DNA of 64,000 nt. It comes from Juglans regia. Lineage: Eukaryota > Streptophyta > Magnoliopsida > Fagales > Juglandaceae. The notes beneath the pieces are model-generated. The model searched no databases. It was not told where the DNA came from and saw only the letters and a list, made by a program, of their open reading frames with translations. A program made the translations under genes and the position numbers. This document shows, in pieces, positions 1 through 10,878 of this stretch (positions are counted from its first letter, which is position 1; every line of letters starts with the position of its first letter). The stretch covers positions 37,363,250 to 37,427,249 of the forward strand of contig NC_049910.1 of NCBI RefSeq assembly GCF_001411555.2. Reading direction: 5' to 3'.

Positions 1-1057
1 TGATTCTTAATTGGATGATGAAGCTTCTGGCAGACTGGTATGGTTCTGTAGTAGGGGTAACCAGAGTACTAGAAAAGTAATACATACAGTTTTTTCATCC
101 ATCTCTTCCGGATGTATTCATTTTCTTTGTCCCATCATGATTTTAATTTGTGGCCTAGAAATTGGCCCAGGGGAAGTGCCATGTGGTGAGCGCAGGTATG
201 TGCACATGGTTTCTCTCATTCCCAAGCCCTTAGACTGTGAACCGGTAGTGGGAAACCTGGGGTTTTGGGGGTCTTCAAGAGAATCAGTCGCAGAGGAAAT
301 CACCTCACCCGATTGGATTTAGGAAACAAAAACCCAGTTTTTTAGGAGCAATGGAGCCTGGGGAGCTGTGAGTCTGTGATAGGAGAAACAACTCGGTAAC
401 TTGGTTTCAGTGTATGTCAAATTTTAAAAGAAACAAACAAGAATTGAAGTACAATGTTTGCTTAGCTATCTCCTTTTGTGCATGCCAGTGCAGGTACATC
501 TGTTGTTCAAATCTCTAAGAACAGTGCACTTGGATTCGTTCTGTCATGGTTTTTTTTCTTGTTCATTCCCTTTTCATCTGCCTATTAATATCATCTGCAG
601 ATTCTGTTTGAATCCCATGAACGAAACCTTTCCCTTTTAGCTATTTGTCGTTTCTAGTAGTTGAGCAAGAAAAGCAGTGGAGCTTTAAACTGCCATAGCC
701 ATTTTGTTTGAACAAAAGAACGTTATCCTTGCCTGCTCATGTATTCGCTTTTCTGATCTAATAGTAGATACATCATCTAATTTTATGGTATCAGCTTTAG
801 CTACTTTGCTTTTTCAAACCTTAAAAGAAACACTTCAATGTCTCTTCTTTTGCACGCCCGTGATCTATATCATAGCTTAATTCCTATGTCTCAGTAAAAG
901 TATCATGCATCTTTTAATTCCGTCGACCATTCTTATCTCCCGTTGATCTCATCTGCTGTTCTTCCTGTTCGATAAAAGCGAAAGTTAGTTCCTTTTTCTT
1001 GCATAATTACTTTTCTCGGGATAACTGATTAGTAGGCCGCTAGGCTTTTTCTAATTC
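1..1057. other. Non-coding stretch upstream of the first gene
   Basis: I see no recognisable coding exon here. The short open frames have no family resemblance. Because a plausible start codon follows at 1058, part of this stretch may be promoter, 5' leader or 5' UTR intron of that gene. The T-rich tracts at about 540-660 and 780-1010 look like plant leader or intron sequence. It could equally be the downstream part of a gene lying left of the window. Confidence 0.4.
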
Positions 1058-1804
1058 ATGAATCTGGTAAACACAGTTAAAGATCAAATGGCTTCTGCTT
1101 TATGTTGCTTTAGAAACCCACTACCTTGGTTTGCCGTTCTTGCTCCATTAATATTCCTGATTTCTGCTGGTTTCTCGGGCCTAGGGTTCTCATCCTTGTT
1201 CCAGCTTTCATCTACAGTATTTATCTTGTCTGCCATGTACTTCACATTCTCAAAGCACAAACCAGTGGTAGCTGAGAACCGAGAAGATCAGGATATAGGG
1301 TCTGAACAAGAAAGTTCATCGCAGATGGAAGATGTTTCAGAATCTCAGCCCGAAAGTGAAACTAAAACACAGGAGGACAAATCCGAAGAAGGTAAGAGTG
1401 AGATTCATGACCACTTGGTCACATCACCTAATTATAATTCGCTATCAGAGAGCGAATGGCAGTATAAGTACTACTTGTCGACTAGTGAGGAATCAGAAGT
1501 TGAATGGCCGTTTCGAGATCAAAAGCTGGATCAAAGCCCAGATTGCTCAGATGGTTCGATTTCTGACGAGGAAAGTCTGATTGAAATTGCCCTTCCAAGT
1601 GGGCAGTATGTTGGTCATAACGAAGTGATGAAGACAAAGGATAAAAAGCAACATGAGAAGGTGCCAGATTTCTCTCAAGAATCCATTTTCCAGCCACGTT
1701 GTTTGATGGAGCTCTTATCTGAGATGAACGAGGAGGACAACTTGATTGAGATTGACATATCCATGGGCTCCATCAAGTGTTCAAGGTTTGAGATTGAAGC
1801 TTGA
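1058..1804 (+). CDS. Uncharacterised plant membrane protein with acidic C-terminal tail (248 aa)
   Basis: Single uninterrupted frame of 248 residues; I do not recognise a named family. After a short N-terminus (about residues 1-20, with two Lys/Arg) come two closely spaced hydrophobic segments at about 22-42 and 45-65, compatible with two membrane helices or a hairpin. The rest (about 70-248) is hydrophilic and very acidic, rich in Ser/Glu, with short clusters such as SDEESLIEIALP near residue 170 and EEDNLIEIDISMGS near 232, separated by low-complexity sequence. Repeated LIEI blocks in an otherwise disordered tail are typical of small plant-specific membrane proteins of unknown role. The ATG at 1058 is the first in frame and directly precedes the amphipathic N-terminus. 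No intron is needed. Coding status is inferred from length, composition and plausible topology. Confidence 0.7.
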   Translation: MNLVNTVKDQMASALCCFRNPLPWFAVLAPLIFLISAGFSGLGFSSLFQLSSTVFILSAMYFTFSKHKPVVAENREDQDIGSEQESSSQMEDVSESQPESETKTQEDKSEEGKSEIHDHLVTSPNYNSLSESEWQYKYYLSTSEESEVEWPFRDQKLDQSPDCSDGSISDEESLIEIALPSGQYVGHNEVMKTKDKKQHEKVPDFSQESIFQPRCLMELLSEMNEEDNLIEIDISMGSIKCSRFEIEA

Positions 1805-2952
1805 GTTGCGTTTTGGATCAGTTTATATATAAATGAATGACTTCACTATATATTACACAAATTAAGTTTTTTTTTTTTTGATCCTCCATGGATTTCGTTG
1901 AATCATGAATGTAGGATGTCATACTTCACTAGGTGTACCTTCCGTTAATTTGCTTTCTAGCTTGTTGTGCACTGTGAATTAGCTTCTGCTGATCCCAAAC
2001 TTTGGATACCCGTTTGATTATGACCAAGGCAGTAGTAGTAGTAGCAGTAGTAGTACTTGTACTATATATATATATATATATGGCCCTTTGTTTTCTGATC
2101 TTCCACTTGCATGAACTCCTTTTACTTTGTCTCTGGTCCTTGATCTTTTTGTTCATTTGGTATGCATCCAACTGATCCTCCATTAATAATGTTTCAGAAG
2201 CACTAGTCGTGTTCTCATGTGGGTTCCATAGAAGACAGCTCACGAGACATGAGCGCCGAGAACCAGCTAGCTAGCAGCAGCTTGTTTTTATACCATTAAT
2301 CTAATTAATTAATTCACTAGATGCATATATAATTAATTACCTACGAGTTTAATAATATGATGTCAATTTTTAATGATGGAAACTAAAGTACGTACATAGC
2401 TAATAAAATACAACTTTTGCTAGCTTAATTTAATTCCCATGAAGCGTTAATCAGCACCTAAGTAGCTCGCTCATGGCCAGTACTCTTAATTTCTGCACCA
2501 TGCCAGTATTTTTCTTCTTATCTTGAAGATTATGAGAAGAGTCGAAGACTGACTAAGGTCTAAGGTATATATGCCAATGTTATAAAAATATATATATATA
2601 TATATATATAAAACACATATTAAATCCAAACTAAGTATTTAAAATCATATATAATTAAGTACGTTAATTTAGAAAGTGAATTCATTCAATAATTTCAATA
2701 AAGATGTACTAATACAAATCCAAAATAGTTTATATGAATGCAATTTATGTATTTTTTTTTTTTCTAAGCAAGCCTCGTTGATTTAACTAAAAAATAAACC
2801 GTAGTACATACTGCAGAAGAAAGTATCTTGAACTCGAACACCTTTTTATTTTTTTTGCAAATGTCATTATTTAATTACGAAGAAGATAAATGCCCTAAAA
2901 TAATAAGCTCATCGTTATAATTATAATTCTTAGTGCATAGAGAAGTAGTATT
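1805..2952. other. AT-rich intergenic region with microsatellites
   Basis: No gene seen. It begins with the 3' flank of the membrane-protein gene. It holds short microsatellites: a TAG/CAG-type trinucleotide run at about 2030-2055, TA runs at about 2062-2080 and 2588-2610, and A/T homopolymers near 2750-2765. Confidence 0.6.
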
Positions 2953-4101
2953 AGGTACCGGTTTACACAGACACTCCTTTCTCTCTGCGAAACCCAAACC
3001 AAAACCCCCCTTTCTCTCTAACCCTAAACACTAGATCTGTTGAAAGGGGGTGGGAGCTTCGGCTCCAATGCCCTCTTCCTTTTCTATGTCTATTTAATTT
3101 CTGTATAGTATTTTTTGTTGTGTTTTTTGATTTTAGGCCGAATAAGGGAGGATCGCTGTTCGAGTCTTTCCAGCCATCACATCTCTACATGCGCCTCCAA
3201 TCCGGCATCCATCGGAGTGGCGTGTAGCCCGCACGCGCGGGATGAAATTCTGGACAGCGTTGGTGCGTGGCCTTCACGCGCCACCGAAGAGCCCTCTCCC
3301 GACACCACGCTCGGTTGCTGTGGAACCTTTGATTCCGGGTCTTCCAAGTTTGACCGTCGGCTTTCCTCCCAGCGTGAACAGTTTCTGCACGAAACATTGC
3401 CGACCATTGTGTACTGTTCACCCGTTTTGTATTTTTTGTTCTGTTTTTTATTTTGTTACTTTGTTGTTGTCCGTTTCAGTATTTTGTAATTGTTTTGTTT
3501 CTGGTGTTGGTGTTATTTTTGTTGACCCTAGTGAGGTTTGGGCCTTTAGATTGGACGTAATCCGGGACAAGGCTTTCGAGAGTGATGGGCGATGCTACGG
3601 CTAGTGGTTATACGGCCGGGCTGTTGTAGTCCGTATGTACGTTGGGTGCTCGTTCCACCAGGGCTCGAGATGACGATGCTTGCGGTGGGCGTGACGTCTG
3701 GGGTCTCACCAGAGCTTGTGGTCTTGTAGTTGTTAATGTGGTTATTTGTAGTTATTTGTTAGTTTAGTTTTTAATAAAATAGGAATAGGCTATGGGATTT
3801 GATGTCCATAGCAGTGTCCCGTACTCTTCTTCCTTGGGAGGATAGAGAGGGCCATTTAGTTCTGTTTTTACAGAGCGCTTTCTCAGTTACGAGAGAGTTG
3901 GATTAGAAGTTAAGACAATATCCGCCACAAATGTATTTGTGTGTTGGGAAGCCCCAGAGCTGTTGCATTAGTTGGCTTATAGACTGGATTTCTTATGTAT
4001 TGGAACTTCTTGTATTGATAAGTCACATTTGTAACTTCGATTTATTAATGAAATGAGTATGTTTCATTCAAAAAAAAAAAAAAGAGGTACCGGTTTACAC
4101 A
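2953..4101 (+). mobile_element. Poly(A)-tailed retroposon with 17-bp target-site duplication
   Basis: The 17-bp sequence AGGTACCGGTTTACACA occurs at 2953-2969 and again at 4085-4101. The second copy directly follows an A-rich tail (about 4070-4084) on the plus strand. A long variable-length TSD plus 3' poly(A) is the signature of LINE-machinery retroposition. The insert (2970-4084) starts with CT-rich, AACCCTAAA-like sequence and a GGGGGTGGGAGCTTCGGCTCC block near 3040-3065. It has a GC-rich middle (3140-3400), open for about 124 codons from 3115 but matching no protein I know, and ends with a T-rich 3' region and AATGAAAT-type signals before the A tail. A related copy lies at about 43200-44035. 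It may be a 5'-truncated or non-autonomous LINE derivative or a retroposed transcript. Confidence 0.7.
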
Positions 4102-5255
4102 CAAATCTTACACAAAAAAGTTTACATGCTAACATAATTAATTATAAGAAAAATGATAGTTACAATTGTGAGTACACAAGTACCGTGCAATCACTTTAAA
4201 AAAAATAAATATATACGAGACTCACATGAAAAAAAATTATTTTTTTAATAATAGACTCCACTCTTTTTCAAAATGACTCTACAATATTTATGCACTTTAC
4301 GACTACATGTAGCATTACTCAATTAGCTTATTTCTACCCTCACAAATTTAATTCCCCACATATAATTAAGCATGATCATGTAAATCCTCTTTGTTTTTCA
4401 AATTTTCGAAAATTTATGTACTAAATTTGCATCTAGTAAAAAACAGGCAGTATCTACTTACTGTACGACCCACGTGTCACATTCGCAACAGCTGATCGCA
4501 CTAGACCCCATATAAGTTTATAACAATCAAACGCTTCCGAACCACCCTAGTACCCAATTCTTATCGACAAATAAACGGTCTAGATATACCCACGTGTCGT
4601 GCTCGATGCCATGATTACCTCAACGATCCAACGGACCCCAACACCTTAACATCTCCATCTCTGCAACTCCACCCCATTCCCGGAGCTCCTCCTTGCTCGG
4701 CACTATTCCCAATTCTGCCCTTCGCCTTTCCACCCAATCTCCTCCAAATCCCTCCCTCCTCAGATTGTATTTTCTATTCTGTGAATTAACAAGTTCTCCG
4801 TTCCTTTTTCTTTTTTATGACTGGGCATTTTTTTTCCTTGCTTTGTCATTTGTACCTCAGAAAACTTTTTACTTGGTTCTTTCGGCGGAAAAGTTTTGGA
4901 ATTTAGTATGCAATGTCCGGTCATACCTAAAAAGATTTGGAAACTAGTCTGTTTTTTCTAAAACTCAATTAGAAGTAGAAGATTGCGTGTCTGAAAAGTT
5001 TTGTATTAGGTCAATTTTGTGAATCTTTATTTCCGAAAACTTATAGCAGGAGTCTTTTGAAAATCTTGATCATACCCGTATAATTTCACGGCTTAAAATT
5101 CTATACAGTTTAGACCTCTATGTCTTTCTAGCTTGAAGTTGTTGAACGGCCTATTTCGAGCAATTCTATCAGAATTGGGTCTATGGAAGTTAGTGAGTTC
5201 GATTCATTTGGTAGAATTGAATCACTCCAAGGGAAATACTTTGGATCCCGAAATA
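4102..5255 (+). promoter_or_regulatory. Probable promoter and leader of the NF-YB gene, with two G-box motifs
   Basis: CCACGTGTC, an ACGT-core G-box/ABRE-like element, occurs twice at 4470-4478 and 4590-4598. A C-rich pyrimidine stretch follows (about 4630-4760), as in plant 5' leaders. The G-boxes are seen directly; that they serve the NF-YB gene 0.9 kb downstream is inference. A leader intron before the ATG at 5529 is possible. The upstream part (4102-4440) is plain AT-rich spacer. Confidence 0.35.
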
Positions 5256-5437
5256 TTTTGGGTCTCAAATTCGAGATCCAAAATGTGTCCTGAATGAATT
5301 TTTTTTTTATCAAATGATTAAAAAAATATTTTTTAATGATGTTATAATTTTTTTATTTTTTTAAAAAATATTTATGATGATTAAAAAAAAAAACCCTATT
5401 CGGGACACATTTTGGGTCCTGAATTCAAGACCCATAG
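5256..5437. mobile_element. Small foldback element (MITE-like)
   Basis: Imperfect inverted repeat. The left arm around 5260-5296 (GGGTCTCAAATTCGAG followed by a CCAAAATGTGTCCTGAA block) is complementary with few mismatches to the right arm around 5396-5433, flanking an A/T-rich centre. It sits about 90 bp upstream of the NF-YB start codon. No clear TSD was found. Confidence 0.55.
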
Positions 5438-5528
5438 CAGTTCCCCTCCCAGAAAAAGCTTCAAGCTCAAAGTTTTTGAATAGGGTCTAGTATGTGAAAA
5501 TCAACCAGACGCAAAAGTAGAAAAGCCG

Positions 5529-6119
5529 ATGGCTGATTTGGACAACGAGTCAGGGGGGCACAACAACAACAACGCTAACAACGACTTCTCATCTCGAGAG
5601 CAAGACAGGTTCCTCCCCATCGCTAACATGAGCAGAATCATGAAGAAGGCCTTGCCCACAAATGCCAAAATCTCAAAGGACGCTAAGGAAACAGTGCAGG
5701 AATGTGTCTCAGAGTTCATAAGCTTTATAATTAGGGAGGCCTCGGTCAAGTGCCAGAGAGAGAAGAGGAAGACGATCAATGGAGATGACTTGCTATGGGC
5801 GATGACTACTCTGGGGTTTGAGGAGTATGTGGAGCCGCTTGAGATTTATCTGCAGAAGTATAGGGAGATGGAGGGGGAGAAGAGCTCGGTGGGGAGGCAA
5901 GGTGAGAAGGATGGTGGTGATGGGGTTGCCGCGTGCGGTGGAGGGACCGGTGGGGTGGTGAGCTTTGGGACAAGTGATAATGGTGGCTTTAATGGGGTTG
6001 GGGGATTTTATGGAGGGATGTATGGTGGGGTAATGGGGCATCATCATGGGCACGTTTATGGCTCTGGTGGATCTCCTCATGTGGGTATTGGTGGTAGTGT
6101 CATCGGGAAGGGTGGGTGA
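5529..6119 (+). CDS. NF-YB3: NF-YB (CCAAT-binding factor subunit B), NF-YB3-like, with unusual histone-fold substitutions
   Basis: Intronless 196-residue protein. NF-YB forms a histone-fold dimer with NF-YC, which recruits NF-YA to bind CCAAT boxes in the nucleus. A short Asn-rich N-terminus is followed by the conserved domain at about residues 23-118: [77 protein letters not shown]. The Gly/His-rich tail (about 125-196) matches the NF-YB3/NF-YB2 type, which are usually intronless. Oddities: residues normally invariant in plant NF-YBs differ. ANVSRIM reads ANMSRIM, LPANAK reads LPTNAK, and the usual FITGEASDKC reads [10 protein letters not shown]. The frame is intact, so this is either a diverged functional copy, an early pseudogene, or sequence error. 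A copia LTR begins 110 bp after the stop and interrupts the presumed 3' UTR. Confidence 0.9.
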   Translation: MADLDNESGGHNNNNANNDFSSREQDRFLPIANMSRIMKKALPTNAKISKDAKETVQECVSEFISFIIREASVKCQREKRKTINGDDLLWAMTTLGFEEYVEPLEIYLQKYREMEGEKSSVGRQGEKDGGDGVAACGGGTGGVVSFGTSDNGGFNGVGGFYGGMYGGVMGHHHGHVYGSGGSPHVGIGGSVIGKGG

Positions 6120-6229
6120 GGCGATGGTGGCAGTGGTGGTGGCGCTTCCATTTTAAGGTCAAGGTAGGTGTTGTGTGGATTGCTAAATGAATAATATGAT
6201 AGAAGGATTGTTATTGTTAGGGTATTCCA

Positions 6230-6491
6230 TATAGAGAATATTGAAACAAGTATTGTGTATAAACAACCACACTTTCATTGAGTATTCGAATGCGATATAT
6301 AGTTATAGAACTTGAGTTATAAAAGGAATTGATACATAAAAAAGGAAAGAATATGGAAAATATGCTATATAGGCTATACAAATAAATAGAACAGGCAGTG
6401 CTCCTGTAATGACGCTAGAAATAATATCTTGAGATCACGCAACTAAATGAAATCCCATAGTTGGAGGGCTGATTATGTGATTGCATTTATA
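6230..6491 (-). repeat. 3' LTR of copia A
   Basis: 262 bp, paired with 10613-10873. On the element strand it begins TATAAATGCAATC and ends CTCTATA, so the termini are TA...TA rather than TG...CA. The polypurine tract CTTGCGGGGGCA (minus strand, 6492-6503) abuts it. Confidence 0.9.
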
Positions 6492-9400
6492 TGCCCCCGC
6501 AAGAATGGTGTGCCATCTGTTAAACCAATCTTGGAATAGAGGAGCTGAAAGCGTGAACGAGAGAGCGGCTTGGGGAGTAGATCAGCCAGTTGGTCTTGAG
6601 TTGGAACGTGAGCAACCTTTAGTGCTCCACGGGTAACATAGTCACGAACAAAGTGAAGGTCAATGGCAATATGTTTCATGCATGAGTGCATGACTGGGTT
6701 GAGACTGAGGTGAGTGGCACCTACATTGTCACATAGCAGTAGTGGAGGTGCTGAGAGAGGAATACCGAGTTCAAGTAGAAGGGATTTGACCCATGCAATT
6801 TCAGAGGTGGTAGCTGCTAGAGCTCGGTATTCTGCTTCTGTAGAAGATCGAGCTACTGCCTTTTGTTTCCTAGTTCGCCATGATATTAAATTTGAACCAA
6901 GGAAGAGAAGATAAGCAGTGGTGGAGGTTCGGTCATCTTGATTGCCGGCCCAAATTGCATCCGAGAAGGCACGAAGCTGAATAGGAGAGGATCGTTGAAG
7001 CAAGATGCCATGCTGGATAGTGTGCTTCAAGTACCGTAAAATTCTCTTGTAGCTTGCCAATGAATAGAGCTGGGATTATGCATGAATTAGGCCAATTTGT
7101 TGACAGGAAAACTGATATCAGGCCTCGTGAAAGAGAGGTATTGTAAGGCACCGATGATGCAGCGAAACTCAGTGCAATCTACTGGAGGAGAGCCATCACC
7201 CAGATGAAGCTTGACGCTGGTAGATAGAGGTGTGTTCACATATTTGGCACCATCCATGCGTGTGCGATCAAGCAGGTCTCGAACATATTTTTGTTGAGTA
7301 AGGAAGTGACCCTTAGTCATAGGAATGACCTCAATTCCCAAGAAGTAGTGAAGAGATTGCAGCTCTTTTAAGGAGTATTCAACCCCAAGCTGATGGACTG
7401 ATGAAGATAGGTTTGATTATTACCTGTAAGGATAAAATCATCAACGTAGACGAGTACATGCATGGTAATGCCATCGGAATTGTAGATGAAGAGAGAACAA
7501 TCTGAGGCTGAATTTTTGAATCCCAGTTGAAGCAAGCTGTGGTGCAAAGCAGTGTACCATGCACGTGCCGCTTGTTTAAGGCCGTAAAGATACTTTTGAA
7601 GTTTACACACAAAGGAGGGATGAGAAGGCTCTACGAAACATGCTAGTTGCTTAAACACTACCTCATCAAGTGTCCCATGCAAGAAAGTGTTGTTAACGTC
7701 AAGCTGAAATAGAGGCCAGTTTTGTCGTAGTGCTAGTGATAGAACAAGGCGAACAATGGTAGGCTTGACTACCGGACTGAAAGTTTTACCATAGTCAATG
7801 CCGGGACGTTGGTGAAAGCCTTTTGCAATGAGTCGGGCTTTGTACCTGGCAATGCTTCCATCTGGGTTTCGCTTGAGTCAAAAAATCCACTTGTTGCCAA
7901 CAAGATTTTGAGATGGATGAGGAGGGACAAGAGTCCAAGTGTCATGTCGAACCAGAGTAGTAAATTCCTTTGACATTGCATGTCGCCAATTTGAATCCTT
8001 GATAGCTTGAGAAACACACGTTGGCTCAACTGATGGAGTGACAGGATGTTTGGTGACCAGATAGAGTTGTTTTGATCGATAGATGTTGATCATGGAGCGT
8101 GTGATCATTGGGTGAGTGCGTATGGAGGTTGATCCTCTGGTAGAGGTTGGCTTTCTAGTAGAATTGGTGATGAGAAAGTAGTGTATGTAGAGCAAGTATC
8201 AGGGATACTAACCTCAAGTGAAGAAGGAGGAACACAGGGCACATGATGCGTAGGGGTCACTGCAGGAGGAGGTGATGCATCCGAACCATGTATTGGAGGA
8301 ACGGGGGGCATTGAGGTACTCTCGAGGCAAGGAACGATTGGTTGGTTTGCACTGGAGTTGAAACGATTTGCTGAAGAGGAAATATATCTTCAGCAAAGGT
8401 GACATGCCGAGAGACATATGTGCAATTAGTGTCCACGTGAAGGCATAAATAAGCACTCTGAGAATTAGAGTAGCCGAGGAAGACTTATGGAAGGGATTTT
8501 GATTCCATTTTATGGGTGTTATATGGTTTTAACCAAGGAAAGCAGAAACATCCAAAGGTGCGAAGTTTAAGATAATTGGGGGGTCGATGGAAAAGTTTTT
8601 CTAGAGGACTTAGCATGTTTAGGACAGGGGAGGGTAATCTGTTGATTAGGTAGACAGCTGTCTTGAATGCAAAATTCCAGTAAGTTAAGGGCATGTTCGT
8701 ACGGTGGAGGACAGTTAAGCTAGTCTCGACAATATGTCGATGACGTCGTTTAGCAGTGCTGTTTTGTTGCGGCGTGTGGGGGGTAGTAGTTAGATGACTA
8801 ATGCCTTGAGAGTTGAGAAAAGCTTTGAGTTTAATAAATCCCCTGCCATTGTTAGTGTACAAGTTTCTAATCTTGTGACTAAATTGGCGTTCAAGGAGAG
8901 GAACAAGCTGATAGAAGATGGGGGCAACATCAGATTTATTTTTTAAAGGAAAGAGCCAGCAATACTTAGTGAAATGATCAACAAATAGTACATAATATTT
9001 AAAACCAATTTTGTCAACAATCGGGGCAAGACCCCATACATTAGCATACAAGTATTCAAGAGGAAGGTGACTTGTGACAGATGTGGTTGAAAACGGAAGC
9101 TTGTGTGATTTATTGATGTTGCAGGAGACACAAGTACGACTGGGCTGCTTGGAAGACAAGGGAAGAGATAGGTGACAAAGGAGATGTTGCATGACTTTGA
9201 GGGAAGGATGTCCGAGGCGATTATGCCATGCATCGAGAGAGACCCGTGTCCCAGCAACAAGAGCCGAGAAGGTTTGCTTATTCGAATAGTCCAGTGTAGG
9301 GAGTGGATACACACCTTCAACGCAATTACCTCGAAGCAGCGACGCCCCCGTGATCAAATCCTTCACAAGAAAATGAGAGTAAAAAAATTCAACAAAGACA

Positions 9401-10558
9401 TGATTAGTTTTGGTGAAGCTGTGAATGGAGATTAGATTTTTTTTAATTGAGGGAATACATAAGGTGTTATCAAGAATGAAATAACGTTTAGGTGCAGAAA
9501 AACACATTGAGCCAACATGAGTAACGGGTAAACCTGTGCCATCGCCAATGATAACCTCATATTGTCCATCATATTCGGAGTGAATGTTGAGGTTGGAAAG
9601 ATCAGTGGTGATATTGTGGGAGGTAGCGTAATCTAGGAGCCACTTTTTCTCTTGACCAGCTGTGGTTGTGCAGTTGACAACGGCATCAGGAGAGTGCAAC
9701 TTGTGACATTTCTTGGCTGTGTGCCCAGGTTGATCACAGAATTGGCACGTTGGAGTAGGACGATTGTTGCACTGCTGAGGTTTTTTTGAATTTCGGCGAT
9801 TGTTGTTCTTGGGAGAAGAATTGCCTTTGCGGTAGGAAATATTGGCGATGGCCACCAGTGTTGAGGAGTTGGCTTCCAGATGTTTAAGATAGGCTTCATG
9901 TCCAAGGAGTAGATCATGAAGTTCTTCAAACATGAGAGAGGTCTCTCGAGCAGGAATCGGAGCCACAATGTCACGGAACTCAGCGCCAAGTCCATTAAGG
10001 ACATAAAAGGGTAAAATCATCGTTGGTCAAGGGAGTGTTAATGAGAGCAAGTTCATCAGCCGTGGCTTTGATGGACTGCAAGAATTCAGAGACTGAGCGA
10101 GATCCACCATGAAGCAACGTGAGTGTTTCCTTTAGCTGCATCACCCTGGTCCGTGAGCGATTTGTAAACAGACGAGCAAGGGTGTCCCGTGCTTCTCGGG
10201 AGGTGTCAGCTATGGCTATAAGGGGCATGACATTCTCAGATACAGATGAGAAAATCGCACTGAGGAGAAGTTTGTCTTGATGGTACCAGTGAAGGTATGC
10301 AGGGGACATGGAGGGAGTGTTTGTGCTAGAGGAACTATCGGTAGCTCGTGGTGGACAAGGAAGAGAACCGTCCACGAAACCACGAAGATCATGACCAATT
10401 AAGAGGGAAGTAAAATGCGCACGCCATGAAGGAAAATTCGTGGCTGTGAGCTTGATAGGTAGCTGAGAGGTAGTGTTGATGGCAATAAGGGAGAGAGGAT
10501 TTGTATTTTTTGGGTTGAAGATGGGTGGGGGACCAGAGTTGCTCATGGATGAAGTCAT
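6492..10558 (-). pseudogene. Degenerate copia gag-pol of copia A
   Basis: Read on the minus strand. Gag begins at 10558 (MTSSMSNSG) and shifts frame near 10000. The next frame (10020-8485) carries one zinc knuckle (CQFCDQPGHTAKKCH), a protease site altered to WLLDYATSH where copia has D-[ST]-G-A, a GAG-pre-integrase segment (WHNRLGHPS), and an integrase core. All three catalytic acidic residues are replaced: the first Asp is Asn (ANVWG), the second is Asn (TNNGR), and the Glu is Lys (TAKRRHRH). Reverse transcriptase is spread over three frames (8195-7878, 8029-7769, 7682-7368) but keeps LVYVDDFILTG. RNase H lies in 7060-6473 (ISWRTRKQKAVARSSTEAEY). It resembles RE1-type copia polyproteins. 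It cannot encode a functional polyprotein. Confidence 0.9.
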
Positions 10559-10598
10559 GATAGGAGCTAAGAAAAAAAATTCTCGTTTGAGATTATGA

Positions 10599-10612
10599 GG
10601 CTCTTGATACCA
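10599..10612 (-). other. Primer-binding site of copia A
   Basis: On the minus strand TGGTATCAAGAGCC directly follows the 5' LTR. It resembles the initiator-Met tRNA binding site TGGTATCAGAGC used by plant copia elements, with one extra A. Confidence 0.75.
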
Positions 10613-10873
10613 TATAGAGAATATTGAAACAAGTATTGTGTATAAACAACCACACTTTCATTGAGTATTCGAATGCAATATATAGTTACAGAACTTGAGC
10701 TATAAAAGGAATTGATACATAAAAAAGAAAAGAATACATAAAATATGCTATACAGGCTATGCAAATAAATAGCACGGGCAATGCTCCTGTAATGATGCTA
10801 GAAACAATGTCCTGAGATCACGCAGCTAAATGTAATCCATAGTTGGAGGGTTGATTATGTGATTGCATTTATA
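10613..10873 (-). repeat. 5' LTR of copia A
   Basis: 261-bp partner of 6230-6491, followed by the TTCCA target duplication at 10874-10878. The length differs from its partner by a single base. Confidence 0.9.
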
Positions 10874-10878
10874 TTCCA

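Larger units (their letters stand above)
6225..10878 (-). mobile_element. Complete but decayed Ty1/copia LTR retrotransposon (copia A)
   Basis: The element proper is 6230-10873, flanked by the 5-bp duplication TTCCA (6225-6229 and 10874-10878). The LTRs (6230-6491 and 10613-10873) differ at about 20 positions plus one indel by eye, roughly 92% identical. On the minus strand the order is 5' LTR, primer-binding site, gag, protease, integrase, reverse transcriptase, RNase H, polypurine tract, 3' LTR, which is the copia order. The coding region is broken by frameshifts and stops. It inserted just downstream of the NF-YB stop codon, and host sequence resumes at 10879. Confidence 0.93.

Noticed and set aside
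1332..1697. Alternative frames on both strands across 1332-1697
   Set aside because: They lie within the 248-codon gene and have no independent support.
3115..3604. Overlapping 124- and 120-codon frames in the 3-kb retroposon
   Set aside because: They overlap in different frames, have no recognisable motif and end in hydrophobic T-rich translation. They are more likely by-products of the GC-rich middle than a gene.
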